Source: Isoetes taiwanensis
Taxonomy: Eukaryota > Streptophyta > Lycopodiopsida > Isoetales > Isoetaceae
Direction of reading: 5' to 3'
NCBI GenBank assembly: GCA_021234155.1
Contig: JAJEKV010000006.1
Span: 29,176,327 to 29,240,326, forward strand
DNA length: 64,000 nucleotides
In this document: positions 32,991 through 45,510 of the stretch, piece after piece
Position numbering within the stretch: position 1 is the first letter of the stretch
Layout: each line of letters begins with the position of its first letter
Program-made: the position numbers and the translations under genes
Notes under the pieces: model-generated
Database searches by the model: none
What the model saw: only the letters and a program-made list of their open reading frames with translations
What the model was told of the DNA's origin: nothing

Positions 32991-34687
32991 TTTAATCAAA
33001 TGTGTGTGAGTCCCAAAGTATGAGAACGTCAGGCTTAGTCTTTTCATAAAAACTTAACAAGTTGAATACATTATCAATTTCAAACATGAAGGACTTGCCA
33101 GAATATCTGAAAGTGCAACTGTTGCGACTGCCGCGACCATTGAGATACTATTAGATTCCTAAGGATTCCATTTAACATGTTCTTGAAATCAATCTATTCG
33201 GGGTGATGAACTTGCCTTCATATTAAACAACTAAGGATCTGAAAGATTCCAAGCTGAACATATTGTTAGTGGATTGGCATGTGGTGTTGAAGCTTAAATA
33301 GAGCCTACTTCTCCAACTTCCATTCAAAGGGATATTTGTCCTTCAGCTTCCCATTTAGAGTGGCGTTTGAATTTATTGCATATTTCAAAATGAATATTGT
33401 AGGGATACAGGAAAGGGGGTACCGATAAAACCTTGTATCACAAACAAATTTTTTAATAGAATCGGGCTTTCTTTTCTACAAAGTTTTTGAAATTGAACTT
33501 TGTCCATTAGTCGAAACAGTATGTTGCGAGAGCAGAAGCATAATCAAGTGTTTTCCCTACCAAGGCAAAAGAAAACCAAGATATGAAGTCATGGCTCATT
33601 TGAAAAGAACATCTTGATCCCCAATTTTTGAAAACGTGCAATTGTGTCAATAGTAAATTGCCTGGATGGCTCCAAGGCCATAATCATCGCTTGAAGAACG
33701 CCAATCAAAGCTAAATTCTTCAAGCCAATCAAAGCTAAATTCATCTCTATAGAATGTGGCATCCAATTTTTTTCCTCCCTTTTTTCCTCTCTTTTTTTTT
33801 CTTTTTTTCAATTCAATTTTATATAATTAGACCTTTAACAATTTTTTGGGAGCAAAATTAAGATGCGTGTCAATCAACGAGCTGAAAACAAAGAAATCAA
33901 ATCTCTGTAATAGACTTAATGTTACATGAAATTTTGTGAATTTATTACTGGAATTTTATCTTCAACAAATGCTACCGTGCTATTGATACATGACTATTGA
34001 TATTGACCTTGAGTTTCATATTTTCAAACTCTATTCCTACGTAAGAGCATCGCCTCAATGTCTGTCTCCAAGTCATATGCACCTTGGATGATTGAATGTG
34101 AGTAGCCATGGCAATTTGTGCAACCTACACAGGCGTTTGAAGATAGAGGGCCTGGAAAACAGAGGAAGAAGCCTCCTGTGGTGAAGAGAGTTATAAGACG
34201 GTTTTCTACTATTTGTGTTGCTCTGTTATTTTTGTGTGCACCATGAGACGTGCACGTTTCATGTCACCTTTCATTTGCAATGTGAATATAGTCCATAGCT
34301 CTTGCTTTGTATTTTCCAGTACACTGTATTGTGCCCTTCATACTCGGTATTCTTCAATGGTTTAATGGAATTCTTAATTACTGATCCAATGGTTTAATGG
34401 AAAAAAATACAAATAAGGAACATAAGGAACTTGTAAATGATAAGCTATTGAATATCATAGTTTGAGATTTAGGCACATGTTTATGTCTTTTTATTGCTAG
34501 ATATTTTATAAACATTGTTCTCTAGATTTTTAGAATAAGGAAAGATTATTATTTTGTATATATAGGTTAATATAGAATTGTAGGAAGCTTTTTAATGTAA
34601 ATCAAGGGATTTGAAATTCATCACATTGCGGTATCTTGTTTCTTATTTCATTGTATACTGTTATATGTCTCCTATCTGTTGATCAAT
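32991..34687. other. Intergenic, no gene recognised
   Basis: AT-rich with a T-rich stretch at 33,770-33,810 and a short direct duplication near 33,700-33,740 (CCAATCAAAGCTAAATTC). No gene seen. Confidence 0.5.
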
Positions 34688-34838
34688 GGAAATTGACAAG
34701 GGCAGTATTGAGAATGTTCCTGCTCCTGCCATAGCCATTGACTACTGAAGGCTACCTGCTGATGCCACTCTTCGAGATGTGGTTACTGTTGTTCGTGCAA
34801 ATGAGGCTCACCACAGAGATGTCAACCATTTTGCATCT
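34688..34838 (+). pseudogene. Alternative oxidase (AOX) exon fragment
   Basis: One plus-strand exon reads IENVPAPAIAIDY, a stop, then [20 protein letters not shown] and [10 protein letters not shown] before a GTAAGA donor (34,839). This is the conserved C-terminal diiron region of the mitochondrial alternative oxidase, the cyanide-resistant ubiquinol oxidase. The iron-ligand motif EAHHRD is intact, but TGA (34,746-34,748) replaces the expected Trp of the DYW stretch and Asp before EAHH has become Asn. No other AOX exons were found nearby. It lies upstream of a CDPK fragment on the same strand, so both may have been carried in together. Confidence 0.8.
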
Positions 34839-35003
34839 GTAAGAAAACAACCAAAAATTTTTAGGAAAAAAAACCAAAAAAGCAAAGCCATTCATACACT
34901 TCGATGCAACCTTACTACACTAAAGCAATGATTCTTTCAAATCATTTTTCAGCATTGAGCAGTCTAAAGATACTCTAGTTTAGGTGCATGGGCTAACTTG
35001 CAG

Positions 35004-35460
35004 GTCAAACGCTTCCGTGATATTGTAGAGTGCATATTATGTTGCCCCAGAAGTACTGAACTAAAGAGGAAGTCAGGACCAAACTGTTGCCCCAGAAATA
35101 CTGAAGATGAAGTCAGGACCTAAGTCTAATGTATGCAGTATAGGGATTATAACATACATTTTGCTATGTGGCAAAAGGCCCTTATGAGATAAGACTGAAG
35201 CTGGCATTTTTTAATAATGAGGTGGAGGCAATGTTTCTGCAGCATCCTTAAAGTCACATTCTTGCTATTATACTGGTTTATGGATGTAAAATGGCCTCTG
35301 CAGATTTTGAAGAAAAAACCAGATTCTATGAGAAACTATGGCCAGCAATCAGTCCTGGTAGATTTTGTGAAGAAACTGCTTGTGAAGGATCTTCAATTAC
35401 GACTTACTGTAGCTCGAGCATTATGTATGTTTTCACATTATGGTTGGGTGGATGTGGAGA
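35004..35460 (+). pseudogene. Group IV CDPK (CPK16/18/28-like) kinase fragment
   Basis: After a CTTGCAG acceptor the plus strand reads FRDIV, then, across frameshifts, a degraded APE region, ELKRKSGP, ITYILLCGKRP, DKTEAGIF, FYEKLWPAIS and VDFVKKLLVKDLQLRLTVAR. This order is the activation-segment-to-subdomain-XI part of a calcium-dependent protein kinase; the FW-like position followed by DKTEAGIF fits the CPK16/18/28 group. A local duplication (GTTGCCCCAGAAGTACTGAA at about 35,042, repeated near 35,082) and several indels disrupt it. The catalytic loop and the EF-hands are absent. Non-functional. Confidence 0.7.
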
Positions 35461-36934
35461 GCCTTGCACGTCTGTTTCGCTCATGGTATGCCAAATAGAA
35501 GGGTCAATAGTACACCATCCAAATAAGATTGTAAACCATACCTTACAACCCCAAGGCACGTTTCACCTTGTGCTGGCATCAAGTCAAGAGGCACTTCAGC
35601 TACTGCAGGACTATATTATAGATGAAGTGCCCTTATTATTTCAATGTCTTCAACATAAAATCTACAAACCCACAGCAAGAAGTTGGCTCCCACATGAGAC
35701 GAAACCATCAGTAATAATATATGTAACATAAGACAAGTTGGCAGACCATATGAAGAAAGCCATACACAATTTTCGGAGATACTCATCAAATGTCAAATAT
35801 ACTACTGCACTCTAACATTAATTGAGGCTTAAACTTGGTGAATAGTGCTTCCTTATTTACTGCCTGCAAAAGCAACAACAGAGAGATTAGCACACATCAA
35901 GAAACAGAGGCAGAAACATGACCATCACTATCACTATCAGATTCATCTAGCCTAACCAAGATTCGATAAGAACGTACCTTGGGGTCTAATAAAAGCAAGG
36001 AAAATATAGAAAATGCAAAAGAACCCTAAACCGGAGTGCCTCATATGTTCCATAACTGCACCTATAACCAATTTTGGAAAGTGATCTTAGTAAGAGCAAA
36101 AAATAATATAAAGCAATACCTCTACCAAAATAGTACCTACTGCTCCTCCTAAAGCACTGCCAACAGCAACACTTGTGGTCACCCATGCCAAGCACTCGCT
36201 CCCTCGATATTTTCTGATATCTAAGACACTAAAATTTAATATGTAAATTGTATACTTCTATCTTCGTATCTAGCTATTACAAAAGAACTTCACACAATGA
36301 GACCTGCTTGATTTGCTCTGTTGGCGGATTTAAACTACCTTCTACTGCGTGCATTCCCTACTGGGTATAATCATTGGCCAACACATGGATCTGCACCTGC
36401 ATTTTCATGTGCAGCCAGTTAGAATTCATAGGCAAAAGCATTTAAAATCATGAAATCTATTTATCTTGAAAAGTACATAATTACTCACATCAAAAAGCTT
36501 TTCAACTTTCTCTAATCTAAGAAATGGCCTATCTAGGGAACAATTTGGTGGAGTTCCAGCGACCAAAGCTTTGCCACCGTGTGAATCTGTTGGCTAAATG
36601 GCCGGTATCACAGATATTATAAATGGCAAAACTAAAAATCTTGTTTTGATGCCTCTATCCAACCAGAATGGATGAGAAGCGAGCTCTGTGGTACCCATTG
36701 CTGCGGCAAGGTATGCTCTCGCAAAAACCGAAAGACAAAAAAATAATGTTATGCCAAATCTCAGCTGTCGAACTTTTACATCGAACGATCTGGGTTGTTC
36801 GATTTAGGGCCATGTTGATGACAGACACACAACATAATTTTATAAATAAAAAATGTTCAACACGCTGAAAGAACACCTTTTTCTTTTGCCGAACTGCCAT
36901 GGTCGCCGCTGCAGTGCTTAAGCCTACTCGAGTG
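35461..36934. other. Unassigned DNA before the tandem duplication
   Basis: A minus-strand stretch near 36,110-36,195 encodes a hydrophobic Gly/Ala-rich segment (TTSVAVGSALGGAVGTI), possibly a membrane helix of an unidentified gene. Another at 36,655-36,900 starts MAVRQKKKVFFQRV. Neither could be assigned. Confidence 0.35.
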
Positions 36935-37688
36935 CTCCTCCATCACATTCACCGTAGTTCTCTGGCATTATTATGCTTGAAAGCTTGCAACCTATAAGCT
37001 AATTAAGAAATCATAATCAAAATCTAAGGATAGTGGCAATCCAGCTATATAGGTTCAATTTTAGCAGAAGGAGATCACATACTTGAACATTGTTGAACTT
37101 AATCAGGAAACCAAACCTACTGGTGAAGTGCAAAGACTGTTGCAATGCATCTATAGACCAGATTCGACAGGCGCTCAGGAATGGTGAGCAGTGTTGGCAC
37201 AAGTACAGAGTTTGCAGCAGAAACTTGCTCCATTACTCCTCTAAAAAAAGGTATGCATTGCTCCTAACCGAGCTGCATCCTATTCGATCCAAAGCAGGGG
37301 ACAAAGATGCAATCCTTGATGCACTTCGCCGAAGCCGAATGAATTTATAGCCATCGCTTCCTTCAGATTCAAGGACTTCATCGGAACATAGATGCCGTGT
37401 CCCTGAAGAAACCTTGTTGGCACAATACAATGGCAGACACCAGAATGGACGGCTGGGATTGGTGCCCCGGTGACACGAATATTCCCAGAGCATCATTATA
37501 TAATAATTATACATGTTTAGATAACGACGACCCTAACGTCGTGTGTTCATCTAAAGATCACTTATCGTGATTACAATGGTATGTTTTATTCTGAATTGCA
37601 TCATAGTTGCTTCATTTTATTACAATGGTAACGTTTTATACTAAATTGCGGTTGAAGATATAAGTACCCTGGTTTGGGGGGACCCGGA

Positions 37689-37759
37689 CGTGGTGATCCC
37701 GTCCTCCGGGGTCACCAAAAAAAAAAAAAAAAAAAGCATCCGCCCCCGGATCACCACGT
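37689..37759. repeat. Hairpin with (A)n centre
   Basis: Perfect 12-base inverted repeats ACGTGGTGATCC (37,689-37,700) and GGATCACCACGT (37,748-37,759) flank a GC-rich stretch and a run of about 20 A. Copy 2 (near 52,500-52,565) keeps only traces. GGGATCAC-type motifs recur at 38,028-38,100. Confidence 0.6.
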
Positions 37760-40480
37760 TAACCGCCAGCTTAATGGGTCACCTAACGCAGATTTGGGGG
37801 CTAATTTTCAGCCGGATTGAAGTGCTTATTGCCGCGGCAGACTTTCGCCTCGCTTCATCCTTCGGCCGCTTTGAATCCTCGCCGCTCCCAACCGATGCCG
37901 ACCACGCAGGAACAGACCCTATCTGATTCTGTGGAGGATCGACTGAGAAAAACCCATGCAAAGTTTGCCCTAATTTTCAAGGCACGATTTTTGCGCAGTT
38001 TATGCGCAGTAAGCCGTATTTACTGTGTGATCCCATCCCCCGGGATCACACCCCCTGGGGATCCCAACCCCCAGAATCACACGTCCGGGATCCTCCAGAC
38101 CAGGGAAAATATATCCTGCTTTCCTTGTATACACGTGTGGCCATATGTATATGCCCAAGTTGCAACAATGTCTACACCAAGCGCGATTCACATTTGTATT
38201 CCGTATAATACATGTGCATGGGCGAAGGAAGGGTTTTTCCAAACTTTTCATGTACGTATACTTAAGATGACTGCTACATTTTGGTGCCAGATTTTCCTGT
38301 ATTTTTACGACTATGGTCGGGGTTCTGTGCAAGGCTCTTACCTTAGGAATACGTTTTAGGGCTATGATTGGTTTTAGGGCAAATAAATGCTCGTCGTTAT
38401 GCTCTTATGTTACATGTGTATATTGTCCCTTTGTACTTCCCCACTGCTTTTCCAATCAAGGAGTTCAAATTTTGCTAACTAAAAATTGTGTAGGCATTTG
38501 ATTGTTGTCCTGACTTCATATAATTGAAGCATGGCTTCTTTTCTCTGACCATCATCCCTCTAAAACATCAACCTTTAAAAGCCATACATTGTCCCGTTAT
38601 TTGCCATCAATGGCTACATATAGTTGGCTAGTTCATGAAATCGTACTTTTATTACATATGGTTTAGAAGGTTTTGGGCATGTATTGTATGATTTTAGTTA
38701 TGTATTTATGGCAAAAAGGAATCTTTAGGGTTCCTGTATATTCGAAACTCGTTTGTTGGGGTCCAGAATGCAGAGGGATGGTTCAATGCAGCCCGACGGA
38801 TTTAGAAGGTAAGGATTTAGTAGCTTAGGTTTAGCAGGAGCAGATGAAGCAGATGCGGGCAGGCAGGCAGATGCGGCAGCCAATTTATTGGAACAACAAA
38901 GATGCACAGGGGGTTCGAATCCCCCGGTCTCTTTCTTCAATGTGATTGCAGATGGTGAATCGAGCTTGCTGTAAGTGTGGCAAATCTGTAGGTGAAGGCA
39001 TGAGGCTGCTGCTCATGCCTGTGCAGGTGCTTCTATGGCGGTAGGAGGATGGTGGCAGCAGACTCCTTGATGCAGCAGCACATGGAGGCGAGGAGTGGCT
39101 AGATGCTTGCAGGGTCGAGTCTTCTGCTAGAATCTTATCCTTTTGGCCAAATTAGCATGTCGGGCAGGAGGAGTCTTTTTAGATGAATTCTATTTTGAAA
39201 TCAACCAAATATTAGGGGCCCTCGCCAAAGGTTGTCAAATCCCTAAATTGTAGAGCCACCTAAGCGTTTGACTCTATCAAACGATGAGATGTACGCTTAG
39301 GATGGCTCTAGAGGGAATATTTCCCATAATATGCCCTCATCCGTGGCTACAAGCCTCAGCAGCGATAACAATCTAATGTTCGCAATTATCACTTAGTGCT
39401 TTTGCCCCTTTGCTTTTCAGCGACAACTTAGTTAACAAGGATCTACGCATTGTTATCAAGTATGGAACTCCCACTATGTTGAATCTATGGCTAGCTAATT
39501 AATGGGGTCTCTTTGAGTATGAGTCTTTGATATTTGGGATGGATGCTAATTAAGAATTAAGATATGTTGTTCATCTGTCATGCATGTGAAAGTACTCCTA
39601 TAGAATAGTTATGTTCGTGGCCAAAAAAGTAGTAGATATGTATGTATACTCTTAGTAGTATCCTATTATTGGCAGCCATTGAACCATTCAAAACCATTCA
39701 GCTCCGAAGTCAAGCCAAAGTATTATCTTGATAGGATCTAGTCCTGGTCAGTAGCTGGTCAGGGAATGCCTAAGATCTGATCTCTAATTTCCCCCACAGC
39801 AGAAGAAAAACATGTGATGCAGAAAAATATTACCTCAAGAAGCAATCAGTCACTAATCCTTTTAGATTCCCTAGAACGCTCGCCAATCAATGGCATCGAT
39901 GCGGTATGTAGAGAAGATAAAAGTTTGCACCTAATAAGTTGCCATTTTAACATGGCAGACCTGACCTATGAAGAAGCCAACCAAGAATACAGGGATGCAA
40001 AACACCAATCCTAAATCCAGAATACCGATAGTATGCAACTACATCCTATACCTAGTCCCAAAAACCAAAACCCCAAACATAGTAAGTTTTACCCTATACG
40101 CTCCTTAGGAACGTCTTAAGGGAGATGGCGTAGAGACATATGGATTCAGTCGTTGAAAAAATGATATATATTCGACATTGGATGGTCACCAAGAATATAA
40201 GAAACCTCGTACAGATTCATGGCCATTGGTGATCTATAGAGGTATAAAATGGACAATTGAAAAATTAAAATTTGTAACCTTAGATACGTATTCTATGGAC
40301 CGGCAATCGGAATTACATCTATGCAAGAAGGCATCAATAGTCAGAACGAAATGAGAGACTTAAAATTTAAAATTGCATTGCAGTAGTGATCCTAACTGTT
40401 TGAAAATTTAGCAGAGGAAATGGATTTCATGCGCACAGAATTAGAAGTAAATGTGAAATGGATCTGTTAGTTTCCAGTAA
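37760..40480. other. Unassigned part of duplication unit
   Basis: No coding region recognised. A lone tRNA T-arm-like GGGGGTTCGAATCCCCC lies near 38,890-38,910. In copy 2 (51,745-55,280) the equivalent stretch is also non-coding, and that T-arm is eroded to AGGGTTCAATCCC. Confidence 0.45.
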
Positions 40481-40489
40481 AATCATTAT

Positions 40490-40825
40490 GTAACGCCAAG
40501 TGCAGGATTGTCAATGATGCACATTTTGTGTTTGAAAGGATAATGTGGCTGCATAATGAGATGAATGCAGGATGTTCTCGACATGGAAATTGCAAGGTAA
40601 ATATGGAAGTCTTTATCAAATCGTTCTAGATACATTGCTAAAGGTTGGTAGCATAAGGGATTCGTTTGACAGGTTGCCATCACAGGATGTGGCTTCTTGA
40701 ATGGTGCTTGCAGCATGCATTCAAAATGAACATTCTGAACTGGGTCTTAAGCTTTCCAATGAAATGCAAAATAATGGCATTATTCCAGACGAACTTAGCA
40801 TCGTGTATGGTTAGAAACATCCAAA
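40490..40825 (+). pseudogene. PPR protein fragment, copy 1
   Basis: Plus-strand frames read IVNDAHFVFER, NEMNAGCSRHGNCK, LLKVGSIRDSFDRLPSQDVA, then a stop, and VLAACIQNEHSELGLKLSNE followed by MQNNGIIPDELSIVYG. These are two to three degenerate pentatricopeptide motifs of the PLS type, as in organelle RNA-processing and editing factors. TGA stands where Trp is expected after DVAS, and further stops and frameshifts follow. No start or E/DYW domain is present. Confidence 0.65.
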
Positions 40826-41503
40826 ATATAATATTACAGATAGCTTTTGTCCACAGCCCATTTGGTGTTACATGATATTGCTTGACATTAGCAAATCAGC
40901 AAGCACTGGATATTTTCAATTCTGTTGGAATTCATCCTTTAAGTATCAACTCTGTTCCCTATTTAACTCCAAAATCTCAAAAGCATATAAATAAATCATG
41001 TCTAAATGTTTCATTTAATACCCCTGACTTGCAGCGGGTGAACTGTATTCATCATTTCAAGGTCTAAAGAGACGCAGAGAAAATGGCTAGAAACGTTGAA
41101 TTCATTCCAAGGACGCTAAAAATTAAAAAATAGTAACTTCGAATGCTTTTTATCACCAAATCATTTTTTGACAGGAACAGAATTCTAACATTGTAATCTG
41201 AGAGCATACTTTAAATTTGAAAAGACAAAATAGGAAGTAACTTACAATGCACAATTTTTTGGACAGGAACAGAAGTTTTACATTCCAATCTCAGCATAAA
41301 AAGCAAGTAACTACCTCCCTTGCTTTTTATCACCAAATCATTTTTTCACAGGAAGAGAAGTCTCACATCTCAATCTGAAAGTTTATGTACAAATATTACA
41401 TCCACCCTCATGCCACAATCTACCACCTCATATACAATTCAAAACATGGAACACCTAATTTTGACCTTATATGCATTGTGGCTAGAATCCAGATTTCTCT
41501 TCT

Positions 41504-42875
41504 TCATTCAGCCTGGACAGGATCCATCCTCTGCCCACAAGCTCCTGTGGAATAATTCATTAGTTCAGAATCTCTCTCTTTCTGAGCCTGGCGCAACTTC
41601 CCACACCAGGAATCAAAAGCCTCACTAAGGTCAGGAAATACCTTCCTGCTCTTAAGACAGGAACCAATCCAGATTTTAAAAACTGCTTCCTGATCAACCA
41701 TTGGAAGCGTTTCAATAACACTGCTAAGTCCTTCCTCTAAACTTCTCTGCAAATCACCAATTCCAGCAGCGCCATCAGCATCATGGTCAAGCTTAGCAAC
41801 AACTGGTAACCATGTAAGTACCAAAGCTAATCTCACTGACCTAGGTGTCACCACTTCTCCCTTCTGAAGTGCCTGAAACATGCGAACCAGAATAAAAAAA
41901 GGGTTTCTGTAAATGGATTTTGGTAAATCCTAGACACCATAAGCTGTGCCAATTCTTGCTCCTCAGCAAACATTTTAATAGCAGTATCGGCGATCTGGAG
42001 TGTGAAAAGTTCATCCAACAGCCATCTCAGGGTAGAACATGCCACAGTAACCTGATACTGGTTCCAGGAGAAAAAATTTACAAACTTGTTAAGTTGAACC
42101 TTCAAAGCTTCTAAGTTGCCCTGAATTTCTCGAAAGAGGGCGGCCTCATTCACTGCTGCAAATGCAGGAGAGACATGGTTTTGAACATTTGCCAAGAGCA
42201 CTCTTTCAGCAATATCTCTGGCTTTAGAAGAAGCTCCACTAGTAACAAGAGAAAGCAATTCAGCCAAAACATCTTTCATCACATCCACAGGTTTGCAATC
42301 AGGAATGCTGCTCAGGGCAGATAGTCTGACAGCCAGATCTGTAGGGGGTCTGAGATTCAAGGAAGAAAGGTAAGACCTAATAGCCTCTTCATTCTCAGGG
42401 CTCCATGGAACGGCTTCTAGATAACGCATACAAGCATTAACACAATCATGAAATAAGAGCTGAGCAGCTACCTCTAAGATGCTAAGAACCTCCTGAACAT
42501 CCCAAAACAAGCATGCCAAAGTCGTTCCGGAAGATAAAGCAGCTCGAAACACTTCACATACACAGCAGGGTCTCGACACTTATCAAGCGTGACTTCCATA
42601 GCTCTGTTACCATCTCCGGAAGCCCATCTTTCAGATAGTCTAGCTTCAAAATACTCTGATCTGCGGAGAACATGGGAATGGAGAAAAAGAGGCGCAAGTG
42701 CAGGCCCTTTAATTGGTACAAGCCGAACTACAACATCCGCAGTCTGTTCATCCCCAAATTTCATACCTTCAGATCTGGAAGCTCCGCGCTGCTCCGGAAT
42801 TGATGATGAATCCATATTTGGGTGGGTTTTGAATTCTGGGCAATTGGGCTGGAGCCCTTCGGCCGGATTATCCAC
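41504..42875 (-). pseudogene. BTB/POZ-domain protein, copy 1 (two frameshifts)
   Basis: This is the same gene as the intact copy at 56,302-57,675. Two single-base differences break it: CCC at 42,501 where copy 2 has CCCC, and seven A at 41,894-41,900 where copy 2 has eight. The frame is thus split into pieces of about 133, 243 and 125 codons. Everything else is nearly identical. Because both lesions are one-base homopolymer changes, sequencing error is as likely as genuine inactivation. Confidence 0.8.
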
Positions 42876-43539
42876 GGATTCTGATCATGTGGGCACGGCT
42901 TATAAGATTGAAGCGATGAAAGGAAGACCCGAATCGGCACTAGGGGCGAAATTAGAAGCGAAGGATCGTAGTTTGTGCCGCTTGGCACCATGGCCTGTTT
43001 GATGACTTTAGATTCCCCAGGTTTTCCATTTTTGTCGAAGCATGCGTTTAGAAACGCACTTAGATAATAGTCTGCTCGGAAATAGGTTACATACTAGTTT
43101 TTCATTTTATAAGAAAGAAAGAATGAATGATTTTTATGGAAGAATGCATACTTAGAAAATACTTTGCTCGGAAATAGGTTGCATGCTAAATAGTAGCATC
43201 ATGCAACCTATTTTCTATCTTATAACCTTATCGCTCACTGCAACCTTTTCTAATAATTTCCACTCCCAACCATTGGAAAAAAAAAACTCCAAAACCATTG
43301 AATAATCCAACAACCATTGAATTAAACATGAATACGTGGAAAATATGATTCAAATACAACAGCAGCAATTTTTCACACCATGTTAACAGACAACAACTTT
43401 CATATTATAACAAAGAAGGATCATCCGCGAGAACATGATCTTTCACGACAAAGATCCCAAGCACACCAAGTGTGTTCACAAGACAACCATCACAAGACAA
43501 CCATGACAGCCTTTATATCATAGGCACAAACAAAACATC

Positions 43540-45510
43540 ATGTCGGCGGTAGACAAAGATGGCGACCACACAAAGAAGTCCGTTCACAAGCCAATATTTA
43601 CAGACATAAGTTTAAAACCAACAAGAGAGCAAGATCAAGCCATGAGAACTCCATTCATGCCAAAGCCACCGGAGATCTTCGGGCCACATAGTCCCGGGAT
43701 GCCTAGCCGCCATACGATCTAACGCTTTTGAGATGGCACACAAGAATCCCGGCCGCGATTGACATGTCCCCTAAAAGATCGCCCGCCGCCCTCAATGAAA
43801 TCTTGAGATCCTCCATCTCTAAACACTCCGAGCATCCCCGAATCCGCCAGAAGCTATTGCAATGTGCTATCCTTCGTGATCTTTAATTCCACTTAAGCAC
43901 TTCCTTTTGACAAAGAATTCCACATCCACATGAAGATGGAAGCACTCGACCCCTTCCTAGGAGCACTATTTACATTGCAACTCAAGAACTCGCCACGATT
44001 CACCATCCTAATCATTGTCTATGTTTATGATCTCCCAGGCAAACCATTGTCACCAACACCACCCACAGCAACCTCAATTGATTACCACGCTATAAAACAA
44101 CAACATTTACATATTAACATGTGAGACAGAAACCCAGAGGCAGTACCTACTCTACATCAACAATCCTATCGCCAGAATCCACGGGGATAAACTCTGGCCA
44201 AGGATCATAAAGGGCAGGAGCAGGGGCATCTATGGGCACATTCTATATCCTCAACGGCACTAAGGCAAGCCTTTGTCATCACTACTTTCCAAGATCATTC
44301 CCAACATCATCCCAAATCCGTTTCCTCCTCTTCCCAATGCGCTCCACGAGCACAACTCCAGGTGGCGTACCAAAAATCACTGAACGGACAACCTTAATTG
44401 AAGCACAGCCTGGATTTAAGGTGAGCCTCCACGCTGTCTCAACTCGCTGCTATGATATGAATGCACAGTTCATGGGCAGCACCCATGCACTGCTCAAAAC
44501 AAATTTATGGGTCCTCAACATTGCGATCCGCGGCCGCTCCCAATGATCTGATAAGGCGCCTTTGCCATGATGTAAAAAATAAATGGCACGCCCTTGCTAA
44601 AAGATTCCGATTGTCCAAGTGACACATGATTTTATTTCAGCTGCACCATAGAGTGCAAACAGATCTTTTCCCCTGGCCATCTGCTCCGCGCTAACGTTCT
44701 TCACATGATACCTGAAATGCATTTTACCAAGATCCTTTAGGCAATACCCAATCATACCTTCGTAGCAGTGCAATTTTGTATCTTTGAGGGCTTTGCATAG
44801 GATCACTCCTCCGGCTGGCTTGTGAGTGTCCCAGCCAAGATATTTCTTCAATCTCACATTCACCATAGCCGGTGCCGACCAAGTTGCCAAACTCGAAGAA
44901 CGATCAATATGAAGATGGTCCAACTTAGACCCCTCTTTTGGCTCACCACCCTGCATATGCATTCCTTGTTGAGAAGCTACTCTGAACAAACGCATAAGGT
45001 CTTCCCATACATCAACACCGCCCACACTCACTGTTACACTGACATCAATAGAAGAAGGCTCATCCCTAGCCTCACCAGAACTCAATCTCGGCTTCTTATT
45101 TCTTCCTCCCCTGGCCACCACTTTCTTTGGCGGGATTCTTTCCTTTAAAATTGCTCGTGCTCGCCCCTTGTCTTCAAACAAACGAAGACACTCCACAAAT
45201 CGCCAACTCTTATCCCCACCGCATCCTTCCCACCTCCCTCCAATTGCTTCCCCTTGTAGACTGCCACAGGGGCTCACCGCCCACAAATGTGTTTCCATGA
45301 AAATTAGAATTCTCAGACAGTTTAAACCCTTCCCACAAAGCCCTGCATTCTGCAACGACGCCTACTCTCGGAAGCCCCTCAAAGATCCGTGACGCCTCGC
45401 CCACCTTTGCGACACCTCCTCGCCAACCTCCTCAAAAACATGACGACTAGAAGACTCAATCACACTCAGATACGCGGGGGAGAGATCGACTTTCTTTGCC
45501 ATAATCGAGA
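43540..45510 (-). pseudogene. HUH-endonuclease-like transposon gene, copy 1
   Basis: The longest minus-strand frame (45,355-44,597, 252 codons) holds a basic patch (VVARGGRNKKPRLSS), IDVSVTVSVGG, a His-Leu-His-Ile motif (44,917-44,906), LGWDTHKPAGGVILCKALKD and GMIGYCLKDLGK with Tyr at 44,746-44,744. Histidine pair, about 55 residues, then Tyr is the layout of HUH nickases used by rolling-circle replicons and Replitron-type transposons. Downstream frames continue with HKFVLSSAWVLPMN, AWRLTLNPGCASIKVVRSVI and KRRKRIWDDVGND, then a final acidic/helical exon. Upstream, AKKVDLSPAYLSVIESSSRH may be the N terminus. Frameshifts and garbled patches break it. The enzyme class is inferred from motif spacing, not from any search. 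Confidence 0.5.

Noticed and set aside
37090-37514. Conserved-looking frames on both strands (for example GHGIYVPMKSLNLKEAMAIN, minus)
   Set aside because: No family recognised, and frames are not preserved in copy 2, so I did not call a gene.
42589-43002. 137-codon plus-strand frame, identical in both tandem copies
   Set aside because: Antisense shadow of the BTB gene's first exon and 5' region.
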